This document shows positions 32,232-40,678 of a stretch of 42,272 nucleotides of DNA, piece after piece. Numbering within the stretch: the first letter of the stretch is position 1; every line of letters begins with the position of its first letter. The stretch comes from Pseudothermotoga sp. (GTDB lineage Bacteria > Thermotogota > Thermotogae > Thermotogales > DSM-5069). The notes under the pieces were generated by a model that saw only the letters and a program-made list of their open reading frames with translations, searched no databases and had not been told where the DNA came from. The stretch covers positions 1 through 42,272 of the forward strand of contig JANXCS010000001.1 of NCBI GenBank assembly GCA_025060105.1, given 5' to 3'. A program made the position numbers and the translations under genes.

Positions 32232-33223
32232 TATTCCCCTTTAAGTGCTTTCAACAGATTCAGAACGTCGTTCCACATCTTTGTGTAATCTTCCACCAAT
32301 TTTTTGGTGTCAAGTTTCGTATCTTTCAATTTCATGATGGTCAGAGCGATCTTTGTGGGATCTTCTTTGGAACAAAAACCTTCATACTTTGGGAAATATC
32401 GCTCGAAGAATCTTTTACTCTTGAGGTTGTTCAAAGATATGAATGGAATACCAGCCAAACATGATATGAGACAACCGTGCATACGTTGAGAGACGACGAA
32501 GGATGAAGAGACCAAATCTCTCAGCGGTTGAGTTGAGATGCGTAAACCGTACTTTTTTGAAACGCGCTCGCACGCAGGTTCATCTTGAGGACTGAGTGGT
32601 ACGAGCAAAATCTCTGAAAAGCCACAGATCTCCGCAACGGTGATGATGGGTTCTAGTTCTATCTCACTCTTCAGGCATAGACTGATCCTTTTCTCTTTCT
32701 CCAACTTCGGCAAGTCTTCAATCATTCCAACTGCCAGGTCCGTTCCAAGCGAGACATGCTTGGCTCCAACGAGTTTGGCGTACTTGAAACTCACCGGGTC
32801 TCGAGCAATGAAATAGAGATTTCTCCTTTTTAAAATGAATCTAACGATGCATCTTGAAATCGTGCGTTTCAGAGGTCCCAAGCTGTTGGCGAGCAACAAC
32901 ACAGGTTTCCCAAGAGCGAGCGAAATCAGGATGAGAGAGGAGTAGTAAAGCAAGCTCTTCAAACTGGTTTGATCTTGAAGAATACCTCCACCACCGCAAA
33001 CGACCACGTCGCTTTTGAAGATCGCCTGAAAAACTTTTATAAGGTCGAACCGATCGATGGGTAGAATACCAGTTTGCAGAAAATCTTTCACTTTTTTTCT
33101 ATTCACCAGCAGATATATTTTGTCGAAGTGTGCTTCTTTGAGCGTTTTGATGCTTTGCCGACACAGCAACTCGTCTCCAAGATTGTCATAACCATAATAA
33201 CCGAACAGTGTAGCTGCTTTCAA
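32231..33223 (-). CDS. csaB: CsaB-type polysaccharide pyruvyl transferase
   Basis: A 330-residue GT-B-like enzyme of the polysaccharide pyruvyl transferase family. The N-terminal GYYGYDNLGDELL motif, the GGGGILQD loop, NSLGPL, ARDPVS and SQRMHGCLISCLAGIPF near residues 240-256 are all typical of CsaB. CsaB adds ketal pyruvate to secondary cell-wall polysaccharide so that SLH-domain proteins can attach; in Thermotogales it may serve anchoring of the outer sheath (toga), which is inference. TTG 33223 has GAGGAG about 10 bases upstream. It faces encapsulin and diverges from the MBL-fold gene. Confidence 0.88.
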   Translation of the reverse strand: MKAATLFGYYGYDNLGDELLCRQSIKTLKEAHFDKIYLLVNRKKVKDFLQTGILPIDRFDLIKVFQAIFKSDVVVCGGGGILQDQTSLKSLLYYSSLILISLALGKPVLLLANSLGPLKRTISRCIVRFILKRRNLYFIARDPVSFKYAKLVGAKHVSLGTDLAVGMIEDLPKLEKEKRISLCLKSEIELEPIITVAEICGFSEILLVPLSPQDEPACERVSKKYGLRISTQPLRDLVSSSFVVSQRMHGCLISCLAGIPFISLNNLKSKRFFERYFPKYEGFCSKEDPTKIALTIMKLKDTKLDTKKLVEDYTKMWNDVLNLLKALKGE

Positions 33224-33258
33224 GGAAAAACATCTCCTCTACGAGAAATATCAACTGA

Positions 33259-33288
33259 ATTATACTGGAGGTGCTTTCACTTTGATAA
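33259..33288 (-). promoter_or_regulatory. Candidate csaB promoter
   Basis: Minus-strand TATAAT (33264-33259) lies 18 bases after TTATCA (33288-33283). Initiation near 33252 leaves about 29 bases to the TTG. The -35 overlaps the start codon of the divergent MBL gene. Confidence 0.45.
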
Positions 33289-34028
33289 AGGCTTTGAACG
33301 ATCGTGTCATCGTTGTAGGGGCTGAAGGTTCGGCGAACATCACGGGTGTGCTCACCAAAGCTGGGGTTGTGATCGTCGATACCTCCCTCTTTCCAGAGAA
33401 AGCTCGCAAGGTTAAGCTGTTGCTGGATGACTTTTTTAAAAAACCGATCGAATTGGTCGTGAACACACACTATCATCCGGACCACACTTTTGGGAATGCA
33501 GCTTTCGAGGGACTCAAAATAGTTTCAAGCGAGATGACCAAATCTTTGATGGAAGCTTTCGATGAACAGTATCTGTCCAAATTGCCACCGGTTGAGAAGA
33601 TCATCACGCCGAGCTTCGTCTTCGACGAGGAGTTCGAAGATAGAGATCTTTTGATCAAACGCTTAGGTGGGCACACTCTGGATTCCTCCATCGTGTTTTT
33701 TAAGCAGGAAAAAGTTTTGATCTCAGGTGATTTGATCTTCAATGGTTTTCATGCGGAGATCGTACCAGACAGCGATTTGAACGAATGGATCGAGGCTTTG
33801 AAATTCATTGAGAAATTAAAACCGATTTGGATTGTCCCCGGACACGGTGAAGTTTCTGGGTTGGAATGTCTCATATCCATGGAGCGGTATCTAATGAAGG
33901 TGAAAAGATTGCTCGAAGGCGCTCTGAATCTTCACGACGTGATGATGGATGAGAATTTCTCGAAGAGGAAATTTCCTGAGCTGTTCGGTTGGAGTTTGGA
34001 GAATTTGCTACATCAACGTGGCGGTTGA
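33282..34028 (+). CDS. MBL-fold metallohydrolase
   Basis: A 248-residue metallo-beta-lactamase-fold hydrolase. The THYHPDH motif (about residues 62-68), a following GHT, SGDLIF (Asp ligand, about 150-155) and PGHGE (about 186-190) provide the full dinuclear metal site. Length and simplicity fit the cyclase/hydrolase or glyoxalase-II-like groups; the substrate is not recognisable, and there is no signal peptide. TTG 33282 has GGAGGTG 8 bases upstream. It is a single gene: csaB diverges on the left, and the LolA-like gene converges and overlaps by 16 bases on the right. Confidence 0.85.
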   Translation: MIKALNDRVIVVGAEGSANITGVLTKAGVVIVDTSLFPEKARKVKLLLDDFFKKPIELVVNTHYHPDHTFGNAAFEGLKIVSSEMTKSLMEAFDEQYLSKLPPVEKIITPSFVFDEEFEDRDLLIKRLGGHTLDSSIVFFKQEKVLISGDLIFNGFHAEIVPDSDLNEWIEALKFIEKLKPIWIVPGHGEVSGLECLISMERYLMKVKRLLEGALNLHDVMMDENFSKRKFPELFGWSLENLLHQRGG

Positions 34029-34612
34029 AAATATTCATCCACCCTCGCGTTGAGGATCAGCTTGTTGATCTTTATAGCTATCTTTTCTTCTCCCGATGGA
34101 CTGATTATCTCTATGGATTTTAGCTGTTTGTCTTTCACTTCAAATCTCACCTTGATCGGTTCTTGTACGCGCTGAGTGATGAACCTGGAGAACGATAGAA
34201 CCACAGAATCACCTTCGTTTTCGACGCTCACCAATGGTGTTTGCAGTATCCTCATCGCAGTTTGAATCGATTGCACTATTGAAGAAATCGGTATTTCCAA
34301 GCTCTCGAAATCAAAACCACTACCAGTGTTGAAGATTAGCCTTTTGATGCGCGATATATAGGTGAAAGACAGATTCGAAATGAAAGCTGGTTCTTTCACC
34401 AAGAAGTAGAAATCCTCCAAATTCCTGATCACCAGCAGACCGCTGGATTGAAGAGTTCTCTTTGTATCTTGCTGTTTCACTTCCGCTTTCAGCTCGAACT
34501 CCACAAGAAAATCCCTAACACCTGCGAACTGTTCCACTAGATCAAATAAAGAAGTCGTTGAAAGACAGAATACAGGCAAAAAAATGAACGTTAAGAAAAT
34601 GAACTTTCTCAT
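34013..34612 (-). CDS. LolA-like exported protein
   Basis: A 199-residue exported protein: signal peptide at residues 1-18 (FIFLTFIFLPVFCLS), then a single beta-rich domain with the strand pattern of LolA/LolB-like lipoprotein carriers (FELKAEVKQQ, FYFLVKEPAF, KVRFEVKDKQLKSIEI). A cysteine at position 16 lies inside the hydrophobic part and is not a good lipobox. It starts at the fliY stop (ATGA), so it is the last gene of the flagellar operon in this window. Whether it aids flagellar parts or envelope lipoproteins is not known. Confidence 0.7.
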   Translation of the reverse strand: MRKFIFLTFIFLPVFCLSTTSLFDLVEQFAGVRDFLVEFELKAEVKQQDTKRTLQSSGLLVIRNLEDFYFLVKEPAFISNLSFTYISRIKRLIFNTGSGFDFESLEIPISSIVQSIQTAMRILQTPLVSVENEGDSVVLSFSRFITQRVQEPIKVRFEVKDKQLKSIEIISPSGEEKIAIKINKLILNARVDEYFQPPR

Positions 34613-35607
34613 ACCCCGTTCGTTTCCCTCAATGAATAGAGTCGTTGCTTTGGACTGACGATCTCAGTTATTCTCACACCAAAATTTTCATCTATGACCA
34701 CCACTTCGCCACGTGCGATCAACCGACCGTTGACCAACACATCCACAGGCTCACCCGTCAGTTTGTCCAACTCTATCAGTGAACCTACAGTCAGATCCAT
34801 CACTTGCTTCAGAGTCATGCGTGCTCGACCCAATTCCACAACGACCTTCAAGGGCACATCGAAGAGTAGTTCGAGCTTCTGTTGGATCTCAGACGGTTGA
34901 ACAGGTACTTGTGTCTCGGTCGGTGTGAATTCTTCAAACTTCGCAGGTTGGACCTTGACCTTCTCCTCTTTCTTTTTCGGGAACAGTTTATCATGCATCT
35001 CTCTCAGTGCGCTCAACTGTGAAAACATCCACAAGCTCGATCTGGCAGAGTTTTCCATGTCCACTTGGAGCTCGACACAGACGAGCAGTTCCGTCGGATT
35101 GAACAAGATGCTCACCTTTTCACTCTCTTCTGCAACCCTCACATCGAGTTTTCCAAGTGAAACTTTACCCTTGACCTTCTCAGCCAGCAGTGTGATGCTC
35201 GCTCCAACCATCTGATTCAGCGCTTCAGTCAGGGCACTCAACTTTATATCGTCTATTTTTTGATCAGTTGGTTCGCCTGAACCACCCATCATCAGGTCAG
35301 CTATCCTCAGCACTAACGGTGCAGGCATGGCTATGGCTAGATTCACCTGCAAAGCCTCAGTCAGCTTGATCTCAGCGAGTACGATCTTTTCCGAGGACTT
35401 CCCAACGAAATCCTTCAAAGATGTTTGCAGGATTTGAACGGGTTTCATGTGCGTTTCTCTCCCGATTATCATACCCAGCGCAGAAGAAGCAGGTTCGAAG
35501 ATCAAAGACGCGATCGTTTCTATTTTTTTCTTATCTTCTTCCGGCAAGCTATCGGCAAGGCTTTTCAAAAGAGCATCCAATTCATCCTGCGAGAGAAAAT
35601 CGCTCAT
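34609..35607 (-). CDS. fliY: Flagellar motor switch phosphatase FliY
   Basis: FliY (332 residues) is the switch-complex component of Bacillus and Thermotoga type, a CheC-like CheY-phosphatase fused to FliN. The N-terminus MSDFLSQDELDALL resembles the CheY-binding peptide of FliM. The central part (about 25-200) is the CheC/FliM-middle fold, a Pro/Lys-rich linker follows, and the SpoA/FliN domain (about 245-325, LELLFDVPLKVVVELGRARMTL, GEVVVIDENFGVRI) ends the protein. Its start overlaps the fliM stop by 4 bases. It forms the C-ring with FliM and FliG. Confidence 0.94.
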   Translation of the reverse strand: MSDFLSQDELDALLKSLADSLPEEDKKKIETIASLIFEPASSALGMIIGRETHMKPVQILQTSLKDFVGKSSEKIVLAEIKLTEALQVNLAIAMPAPLVLRIADLMMGGSGEPTDQKIDDIKLSALTEALNQMVGASITLLAEKVKGKVSLGKLDVRVAEESEKVSILFNPTELLVCVELQVDMENSARSSLWMFSQLSALREMHDKLFPKKKEEKVKVQPAKFEEFTPTETQVPVQPSEIQQKLELLFDVPLKVVVELGRARMTLKQVMDLTVGSLIELDKLTGEPVDVLVNGRLIARGEVVVIDENFGVRITEIVSPKQRLYSLRETNGV

Positions 35608-36587
35608 TCTTCCACCTCCGGTTCAACGATCTTGGTGATCTTGACTGCTCTGTAGCCTTTGTAAGTTCCAGGTTTCGCAAGGAATTTGGTTCTTCCTTGA
35701 ACCTGTACTGCAACGTCCTCATCTTTGTGAGATTTCAATCTGATCACGTCTCCCACTTCCAGTTCCAAAATTTCCCTCACGGTCAATACGGCTTCACCAA
35801 GGATGGTGCTCAAAACAACGTTCATCTGGCTCAAGTTATCCGTCAAATCTTTTTGAAGCTTTTCAGACACCTGCTCCTTTTTTGCGGTCTTGAACCAGTT
35901 TCTGGAACTCAATCGATCCATGAATGGCTCCATCAAGGAAGAAGGCCAGCAAATGTTCATGAAACCTTCAGTTTTTCCGATCGTGAGGAACATCGATATG
36001 AGCAGTATCATTTCGGTTGGCGGTGCGATCTGAACGAACTGAGGATTGTTCTCTATACTCTCTATGGTTGGTGAGAAACCGTACACATCGCTCCAAGCTT
36101 GAGCCAAGTTCGCTAGAACGTTCATCACTTCTTTTCTCATGATACTGATTTCTATCTCGGAAGGTGGACGTTTCACGTTCGGTATGCCAGGTCCACCGAG
36201 TATCAAGTCGAGGATCGTGTAGAACAACTCGAGGTTCATCTCCAAGATCGCACTTCCAACGAATTCAGGTGCCGAGAAAACGACGATGAACGCGGGTGCA
36301 GGTAGAGATCTGATGAATTCTTCATAAGTGATCTGATCTATGCTTGCAAGATTTATGCTCACGAATGTCCTAACCCTGCCAGACAGGTACGTAGAGACAG
36401 AACGGGCGAAATTTTCGTGTATCATATCGAAAACGCGTATGTGTTCCTTTGAGAACTTGCTCGGTCTTTTGAAATCGTACGGTTTTACACGCTTCTCCTC
36501 GCGCTTGATCTCCTCAACCGACAGTTCCCCAGATTTGAGCGCTTGTAACAGTTTATCTATTTCATCTTGGCTGAGCACATCAGACAA
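35604..36587 (-). CDS. fliM: Flagellar motor switch protein FliM
   Basis: FliM (327 residues) couples phosphorylated CheY binding to rotor switching. The N-terminal MSDVLSQDEIDKLL peptide is the CheY-P site. The middle domain includes LILGGPGIP (GGPG loop, contact with FliG), and the C-terminal SpoA domain (about 250-325) pairs with FliN/FliY. TTG 36587 with GGTGGTGG upstream; the gap to fliL is 13 bases and the stop overlaps fliY. Confidence 0.95.
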   Translation of the reverse strand: MSDVLSQDEIDKLLQALKSGELSVEEIKREEKRVKPYDFKRPSKFSKEHIRVFDMIHENFARSVSTYLSGRVRTFVSINLASIDQITYEEFIRSLPAPAFIVVFSAPEFVGSAILEMNLELFYTILDLILGGPGIPNVKRPPSEIEISIMRKEVMNVLANLAQAWSDVYGFSPTIESIENNPQFVQIAPPTEMILLISMFLTIGKTEGFMNICWPSSLMEPFMDRLSSRNWFKTAKKEQVSEKLQKDLTDNLSQMNVVLSTILGEAVLTVREILELEVGDVIRLKSHKDEDVAVQVQGRTKFLAKPGTYKGYRAVKITKIVEPEVEE

Positions 36588-36600
36588 GCGCCACCACCCC

Positions 36601-37095
36601 TCATTCCACAGAGCTGATGGCTTTTATGTACAAATAAACTCCGATCACACCGAGCCTTTCCCTCTCCCCAGTGAATCCAGTCACCTCGTTCACCATCGCT
36701 CGGATTTGCTTCTTCAACAGCTCGATACCGGCTGCCGTGTTCAGTTCAGACCTTTCCTTGCTCAAAAAGATCAACATGAGTCCATCCATCACCATGTCCC
36801 TGCGCTCGGCAACTGCCGCGCGGCACGCATCGCTGGCCACCGTGAGAGTGAGTGAATCTATCACTGCAACTTCTTTTCCACCTTTGAGCATGAACGTTGT
36901 GTAGGTACCAGGTTGAATGACCACAGCTTTGATCTCCGTTGGTGCAGGTTGTGTTTCTTCCTTCTTCGGTTGGGTCAAGTTCGTGCCAAGCAACACAATA
37001 GTGAGTGCAGTCGCTCCCACCGCCACGACTGCGGGTACGATGATCGACATCAATAAACCGCCTATACCCTTCTTTTTGACTTCTTCGTCCGCCAT
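36601..37095 (-). CDS. fliL: Flagellar basal-body-associated protein FliL
   Basis: FliL (164 residues) has one N-terminal membrane helix (about residues 15-36) and an extracytoplasmic stomatin-like domain. It surrounds and stabilises the MotAB stator. ATG 37095 is chosen because AGGTGATC sits just upstream; the GTG at 37104 lies in that site. It lies 9 bases after motB and before fliM, the usual order. Confidence 0.9.
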   Translation of the reverse strand: MADEEVKKKGIGGLLMSIIVPAVVAVGATALTIVLLGTNLTQPKKEETQPAPTEIKAVVIQPGTYTTFMLKGGKEVAVIDSLTLTVASDACRAAVAERRDMVMDGLMLIFLSKERSELNTAAGIELLKKQIRAMVNEVTGFTGERERLGVIGVYLYIKAISSVE

Positions 37096-37104
37096 GAAGA
37101 TCAC

Positions 37105-37974
37105 CTACTTGGCTCTTTCCCTCTTGATGAGCACGTCTATCCTCCGATAAAGATTCCTCAGTTGGTTCAGGCGAATTTCGTATCTTCTATCGAGCTCAGC
37201 GAGGGAAGTGTTGTACAGTTCTCTTGAGATCTCCCCAGCTCTGAGCTTTTCGATAAGTAAGTTTCTTTCGATTTCGATCTCCTTCTGCAACGATTCTATC
37301 TCTTTCTTTATCGGCCAATCTCCCATTCCTATAGGGTAGAACCTCTGTGGATCGTAAAAATAGTCTGGATCGAACCTTCCTGCTCTCACATCTGCGAGCC
37401 TTTCAACGGATCTACGACGCTTGAGCTCGTCTGTGAAAAACTGTATGACGCTTGCCGCTCTCGCGCTACTCAGATGCCAGTTGGAGACGTAGATGGAATC
37501 TGCAGGCACAGGTCGATCGTCCGCATAACCGTAGACTTGAATAACGTTCATCGTATGTTCTATAACGATCGAACCGATCTTTCCGAGCAATTCTTTCGCT
37601 TCAACCGTGAGTTTGGCGCTTGCCGGTTCGAAGAAGGCCATATCCTGCATTATTATAACTGTTCCTTCGTCTCTTTCTTGAATAGTGACTTTTCCTTTGT
37701 ACTCTTCCACGATTCTCATCAATTCTTCATAGACACCACGCTTCGAAGTGATGAGAGGCTCTTCCGCCAAACTCTTGCCACCCGTCAACACGCTCGGTGG
37801 CAGACCGGTCAGGGGTGATCTGAGCCCGACAACTATCTGTTGAAACTTTCCAGGACTTATGGTGGACATCGAAAACAAGAGTACGAAGAACGTCAACAGC
37901 AACGTCACCATGTCTCCGTATGTAGTGAGCCAGCTAGCCTTTGGAGCCTCATAGCTCTTTTTCTTTCGAGGCAT
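37105..37974 (-). CDS. motB: Flagellar stator protein MotB with C-terminal insertion
   Basis: MotB (289 residues) anchors the stator to peptidoglycan and carries the ion-binding residue: Asp21 in SWLTTYGDM at the start of the only membrane helix. An OmpA-like domain follows (about 110-285), but it is unusual. The peptidoglycan-binding GHTDN is replaced by GYADD, and after IGMGDWPI a stretch of about 50 charged residues (helical, likely coiled-coil) separates the domain from the closing NLYRRIDVLI strand. The LSSARA segment is kept. The start overlaps the motA stop by one base. Confidence 0.92.
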   Translation of the reverse strand: MPRKKKSYEAPKASWLTTYGDMVTLLLTFFVLLFSMSTISPGKFQQIVVGLRSPLTGLPPSVLTGGKSLAEEPLITSKRGVYEELMRIVEEYKGKVTIQERDEGTVIIMQDMAFFEPASAKLTVEAKELLGKIGSIVIEHTMNVIQVYGYADDRPVPADSIYVSNWHLSSARAASVIQFFTDELKRRRSVERLADVRAGRFDPDYFYDPQRFYPIGMGDWPIKKEIESLQKEIEIERNLLIEKLRAGEISRELYNTSLAELDRRYEIRLNQLRNLYRRIDVLIKRERAK

Positions 37975-38762
37975 TAAGCCTCCTCCCTACCGAGCGAAGC
38001 CTCATAAGCAGCCTTTTCTTCAGTGGTGAGGAAGGATTTGAGCTTTTCCTCCAAAACCCTTGGGTTCTCTCCAGCCTGTATGGAGAGCACTCCCTCAAGG
38101 ATCATTTGCTTTTGTCTCAATATTTTTATAGCCCTTCTTCCAAGTTTTTCTCCCATGGGTAAAAACACCGCGTTCGAGAGTATCGAGCCGTAGAAAGTCG
38201 TCACCAGAGCGACCGACATGTTCGGGCCAATCGTTTCGGGGTTGTTCAGCGTTCTCAACATGCCTATCAGTCCGATCAGCGTTCCCACCATTCCGTAGGC
38301 TGGTGCGAACGCACCAGCTGAATCCATCATAGCCTTGTTAGCCATGAGGTCTTCTTCTATGAGGTCCATTTCTGCATCCATCATACTTTTAAGTAGTTCT
38401 GGATCGGTACCGTCTATGACCAACTGGAGTGCCTTTTTCATGAACGGATCATCGATTTCGTTTAGGTTCTCCTCGAGCGACAAAAGTCCTTCTCTCCTTG
38501 CTTTCTCAGAGAATGAAACCAGCGTTCTCACCAAACCTATGTTGTCGATCTTCGGTTCCTTGAACGTCGACATGATAACTTGGATGATTCGAAAACTTCT
38601 TTCTTTCGGGTGCGAAGCGATCGTGGAGGCCAACGCGCCACCGATCGTGATGAACACCGATGGAAGATCGAGAAAGGCTGAAGGCGCAGACTTTCCGACG
38701 AATATTCCAAAGAAGATCATACCGAAAGCCATCAGCACACCAAGGATCGTGGATATATCCAC
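37974..38762 (-). CDS. motA: Flagellar stator protein MotA
   Basis: MotA (262 residues) forms the ion channel pentamer around MotB. Four membrane helices are visible: two near the N-terminus (about 3-22 and 30-50) and two in the C-terminal half (about 152-172 and 184-204), with a large cytoplasmic loop holding the charged residues that contact FliG (SEKARREGLLSLEE). The PAYGMVGTLIGL segment is the family signature. GTG 38762 with GGAGGGGTGA upstream. It follows flbD by 3 bases. Confidence 0.96.
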   Translation of the reverse strand: MDISTILGVLMAFGMIFFGIFVGKSAPSAFLDLPSVFITIGGALASTIASHPKERSFRIIQVIMSTFKEPKIDNIGLVRTLVSFSEKARREGLLSLEENLNEIDDPFMKKALQLVIDGTDPELLKSMMDAEMDLIEEDLMANKAMMDSAGAFAPAYGMVGTLIGLIGMLRTLNNPETIGPNMSVALVTTFYGSILSNAVFLPMGEKLGRRAIKILRQKQMILEGVLSIQAGENPRVLEEKLKSFLTTEEKAAYEASLGREEA

Positions 38763-38765
38763 ACT

Positions 38766-38990
38766 TCACCCCTCCTTTTCATGAGGGATGTATTTGAGTA
38801 GATCGATCACTGGGTACGCTTGTCTTTTGTATTCTATCACTCGTTTGATCACTTCTTCGACGCTTTCTTGAACGATGTATTTTTTTCCGTTGAAAAGGGT
38901 GATCGTTGTGTCAGGCAAAGCCTCAACCATCTCGATCATCTCAGCGTTCAATACGAACCGTTGTCCTTTAAGGCGCGTCAGCCAGATCAT
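38766..38990 (-). CDS. flbD: FlbD-family flagellar small protein
   Basis: A 74-residue FlbD-type protein (MIWLTRLKGQ, LNAEMIEMVEALPDT, GKKYIVQESVEEVI), found between flgE and motA/fliL in many Gram-positive-like flagellar operons. Its role is unclear; it is not the Caulobacter response regulator of the same name. AAGGTGAC precedes ATG 38990. Confidence 0.92.
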   Translation of the reverse strand: MIWLTRLKGQRFVLNAEMIEMVEALPDTTITLFNGKKYIVQESVEEVIKRVIEYKRQAYPVIDLLKYIPHEKEG

Positions 38991-39001
38991 GGATGGTCAC
39001 C

Positions 39002-40672
39002 TTATCTTCTCAACGCCACGAGTTCACCCAAGATGGTATCGGCCGTTGTGATGACCCTCGCGTTCGCTTGAAAACCTCTCTGAGCGATGATCATTCTGGT
39101 GAACTCCTCAGCCAAGTCCACATTCGACATTTCGAGAGCTCCAGGGATCAACGTTCCTCTGCCTCCACTCCCAGCTGAACCTATTTGAGCGAGACCGCTG
39201 TTGGAAGATGGCACATATAGTGAATTACCAACTTCCACCAAACCAGCAGGATTGTTGAAAACGGCCAAAGCCACTTGACCAAGAATGTCTGTAAGACCAT
39301 TGCTGAACGTTCCTATGATTTGTCCAGCCTCGTTGATCGCAAAAGATTCGAGCGTTCCAAGTGCATTACCGTTTTGCCATGTGAAGGTGGCACTGTTCGC
39401 ACCCGCAAACTGCGTGAGAGAAGTTAGATCCAAATCGATAGTCACAGTGCCATCACCCATGTGAGAAGCGTTGAACTGAATCTTTCTAAGTTCAGTGTTA
39501 CCAACCGTCAAGTTAGTACCATCCCAGTTGATACCATACATAGATGTGAGTCTTCCAGACTCATTGAAGTCTATGATTCCACCCACATAGTTTGTGTTGT
39601 TGTTAGCATCCACGTAAGTGATCGGTTCACCGCTGGCCGTGTAAACCCTCCAGATCCAAGCGTTTTTCAGGTTCCCAAACTGGCCAAGTCTTGTGAGTTC
39701 GATGTACAGTGAGTACGGATTTCCGAGTGTGTCGTACACCTGTACGGCCGTCACATAACGTGGACTTTCAAACTTTGCGATCACAAAATTCGATGGACTA
39801 TCTGATTCGTAGAATCTCAATTCACCAGCCGTCGGAATGGTTATGTAGGCACCATTTCCTAAAGCTGTTATCTCACTATCTGTACCGCCGTTAGTTATCC
39901 CAGATTCGACAACTCTTCCGAACTGATTCACAACGACATAACCATCAGCGATTTGATTGTTAGCTTCATCGTAGGCTTGCCAAGTGTAACTTTGGTTCGT
40001 TGCGAATGGTCCATTTTGCCTAGCAAAATCTGCGTTCGTTTTTGAGAAAACGAACCTCACGGTACGTTGCTGTCCATTACTGTCTGTAACTGTCATTGAA
40101 AATGGAAGTATTCCAGAAGCTGAGTTAAGGTTACCTTCCATCTTCGCCGCAGTGGTCGCACTTGCTGGCATCGTCATACCAGCACTTATGACAATGTTTC
40201 CTATGGGCTGGTTCGTATCGATATAGCGCTCACCCGTGGCAGGATCCATCACGGCAGACCAACCTTGCACCTTCAGACCCGTTGAAGAATGAATCAATGT
40301 TCCGTTCATATCTACATCGAGCGCACCGGCACGTGTGTAGTAATAACCTTGTCCATCGCTCAGAACGAAGAAACCATCTCCCTGTATGGCAAGATCGAGC
40401 TTTCTTCCTGTGTTTTGGAAGGAACCTTGTGTCATGATCTTGTCAACTGTGGCAAGCTGTGAACCTAGACCTATCTGGATCGGGTTCGTGCCTCCCGCGT
40501 TGTCCTGTGGAGCACGAGCAGCTTTGAGTGTTTGGAGCAAAGCAGTTTGAAAGGTCACACGTGAGCCTTTGAATCCAACGGTGTTCACGTTGGAAATGTT
40601 GTTACCTATCACGTCCAGCTCGTACTGAAAATTCTTCATCCCAGAAACTCCACTGAACATCGAACGCATCAT
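39002..40672 (-). CDS. flgE: Flagellar hook protein FlgE
   Basis: FlgE (556 residues) builds the hook, the universal joint of the flagellum. Both ends have the axial-protein coiled-coil signatures: MMRSMFSGVSGMKNFQ and LDVIGNNISNVNTVGFK at the N-terminus, and EMSNVDLAEEFTRMI, RGFQANARV at the C-terminus. The variable middle (about 150-480) is larger than the 400-residue enterobacterial FlgE and should form surface domains. GGGGTGAG precedes ATG 40672; a second ATG follows at once and either could be used. flgD is 6 bases upstream. Confidence 0.96.
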   Translation of the reverse strand: MMRSMFSGVSGMKNFQYELDVIGNNISNVNTVGFKGSRVTFQTALLQTLKAARAPQDNAGGTNPIQIGLGSQLATVDKIMTQGSFQNTGRKLDLAIQGDGFFVLSDGQGYYYTRAGALDVDMNGTLIHSSTGLKVQGWSAVMDPATGERYIDTNQPIGNIVISAGMTMPASATTAAKMEGNLNSASGILPFSMTVTDSNGQQRTVRFVFSKTNADFARQNGPFATNQSYTWQAYDEANNQIADGYVVVNQFGRVVESGITNGGTDSEITALGNGAYITIPTAGELRFYESDSPSNFVIAKFESPRYVTAVQVYDTLGNPYSLYIELTRLGQFGNLKNAWIWRVYTASGEPITYVDANNNTNYVGGIIDFNESGRLTSMYGINWDGTNLTVGNTELRKIQFNASHMGDGTVTIDLDLTSLTQFAGANSATFTWQNGNALGTLESFAINEAGQIIGTFSNGLTDILGQVALAVFNNPAGLVEVGNSLYVPSSNSGLAQIGSAGSGGRGTLIPGALEMSNVDLAEEFTRMIIAQRGFQANARVITTADTILGELVALRR

Positions 40673-40678
40673 GGTAGC

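Noticed and set aside
33261-33266. TATACT as -10 for the MBL gene on the plus strand
   Set aside because: It touches the ribosome site, so transcription would begin after the Shine-Dalgarno sequence. The same bases fit a minus-strand -10 for csaB better.
35421-36074. 217-codon plus-strand frame opposite fliM/fliY
   Set aside because: Antisense shadow of two firmly identified flagellar genes.
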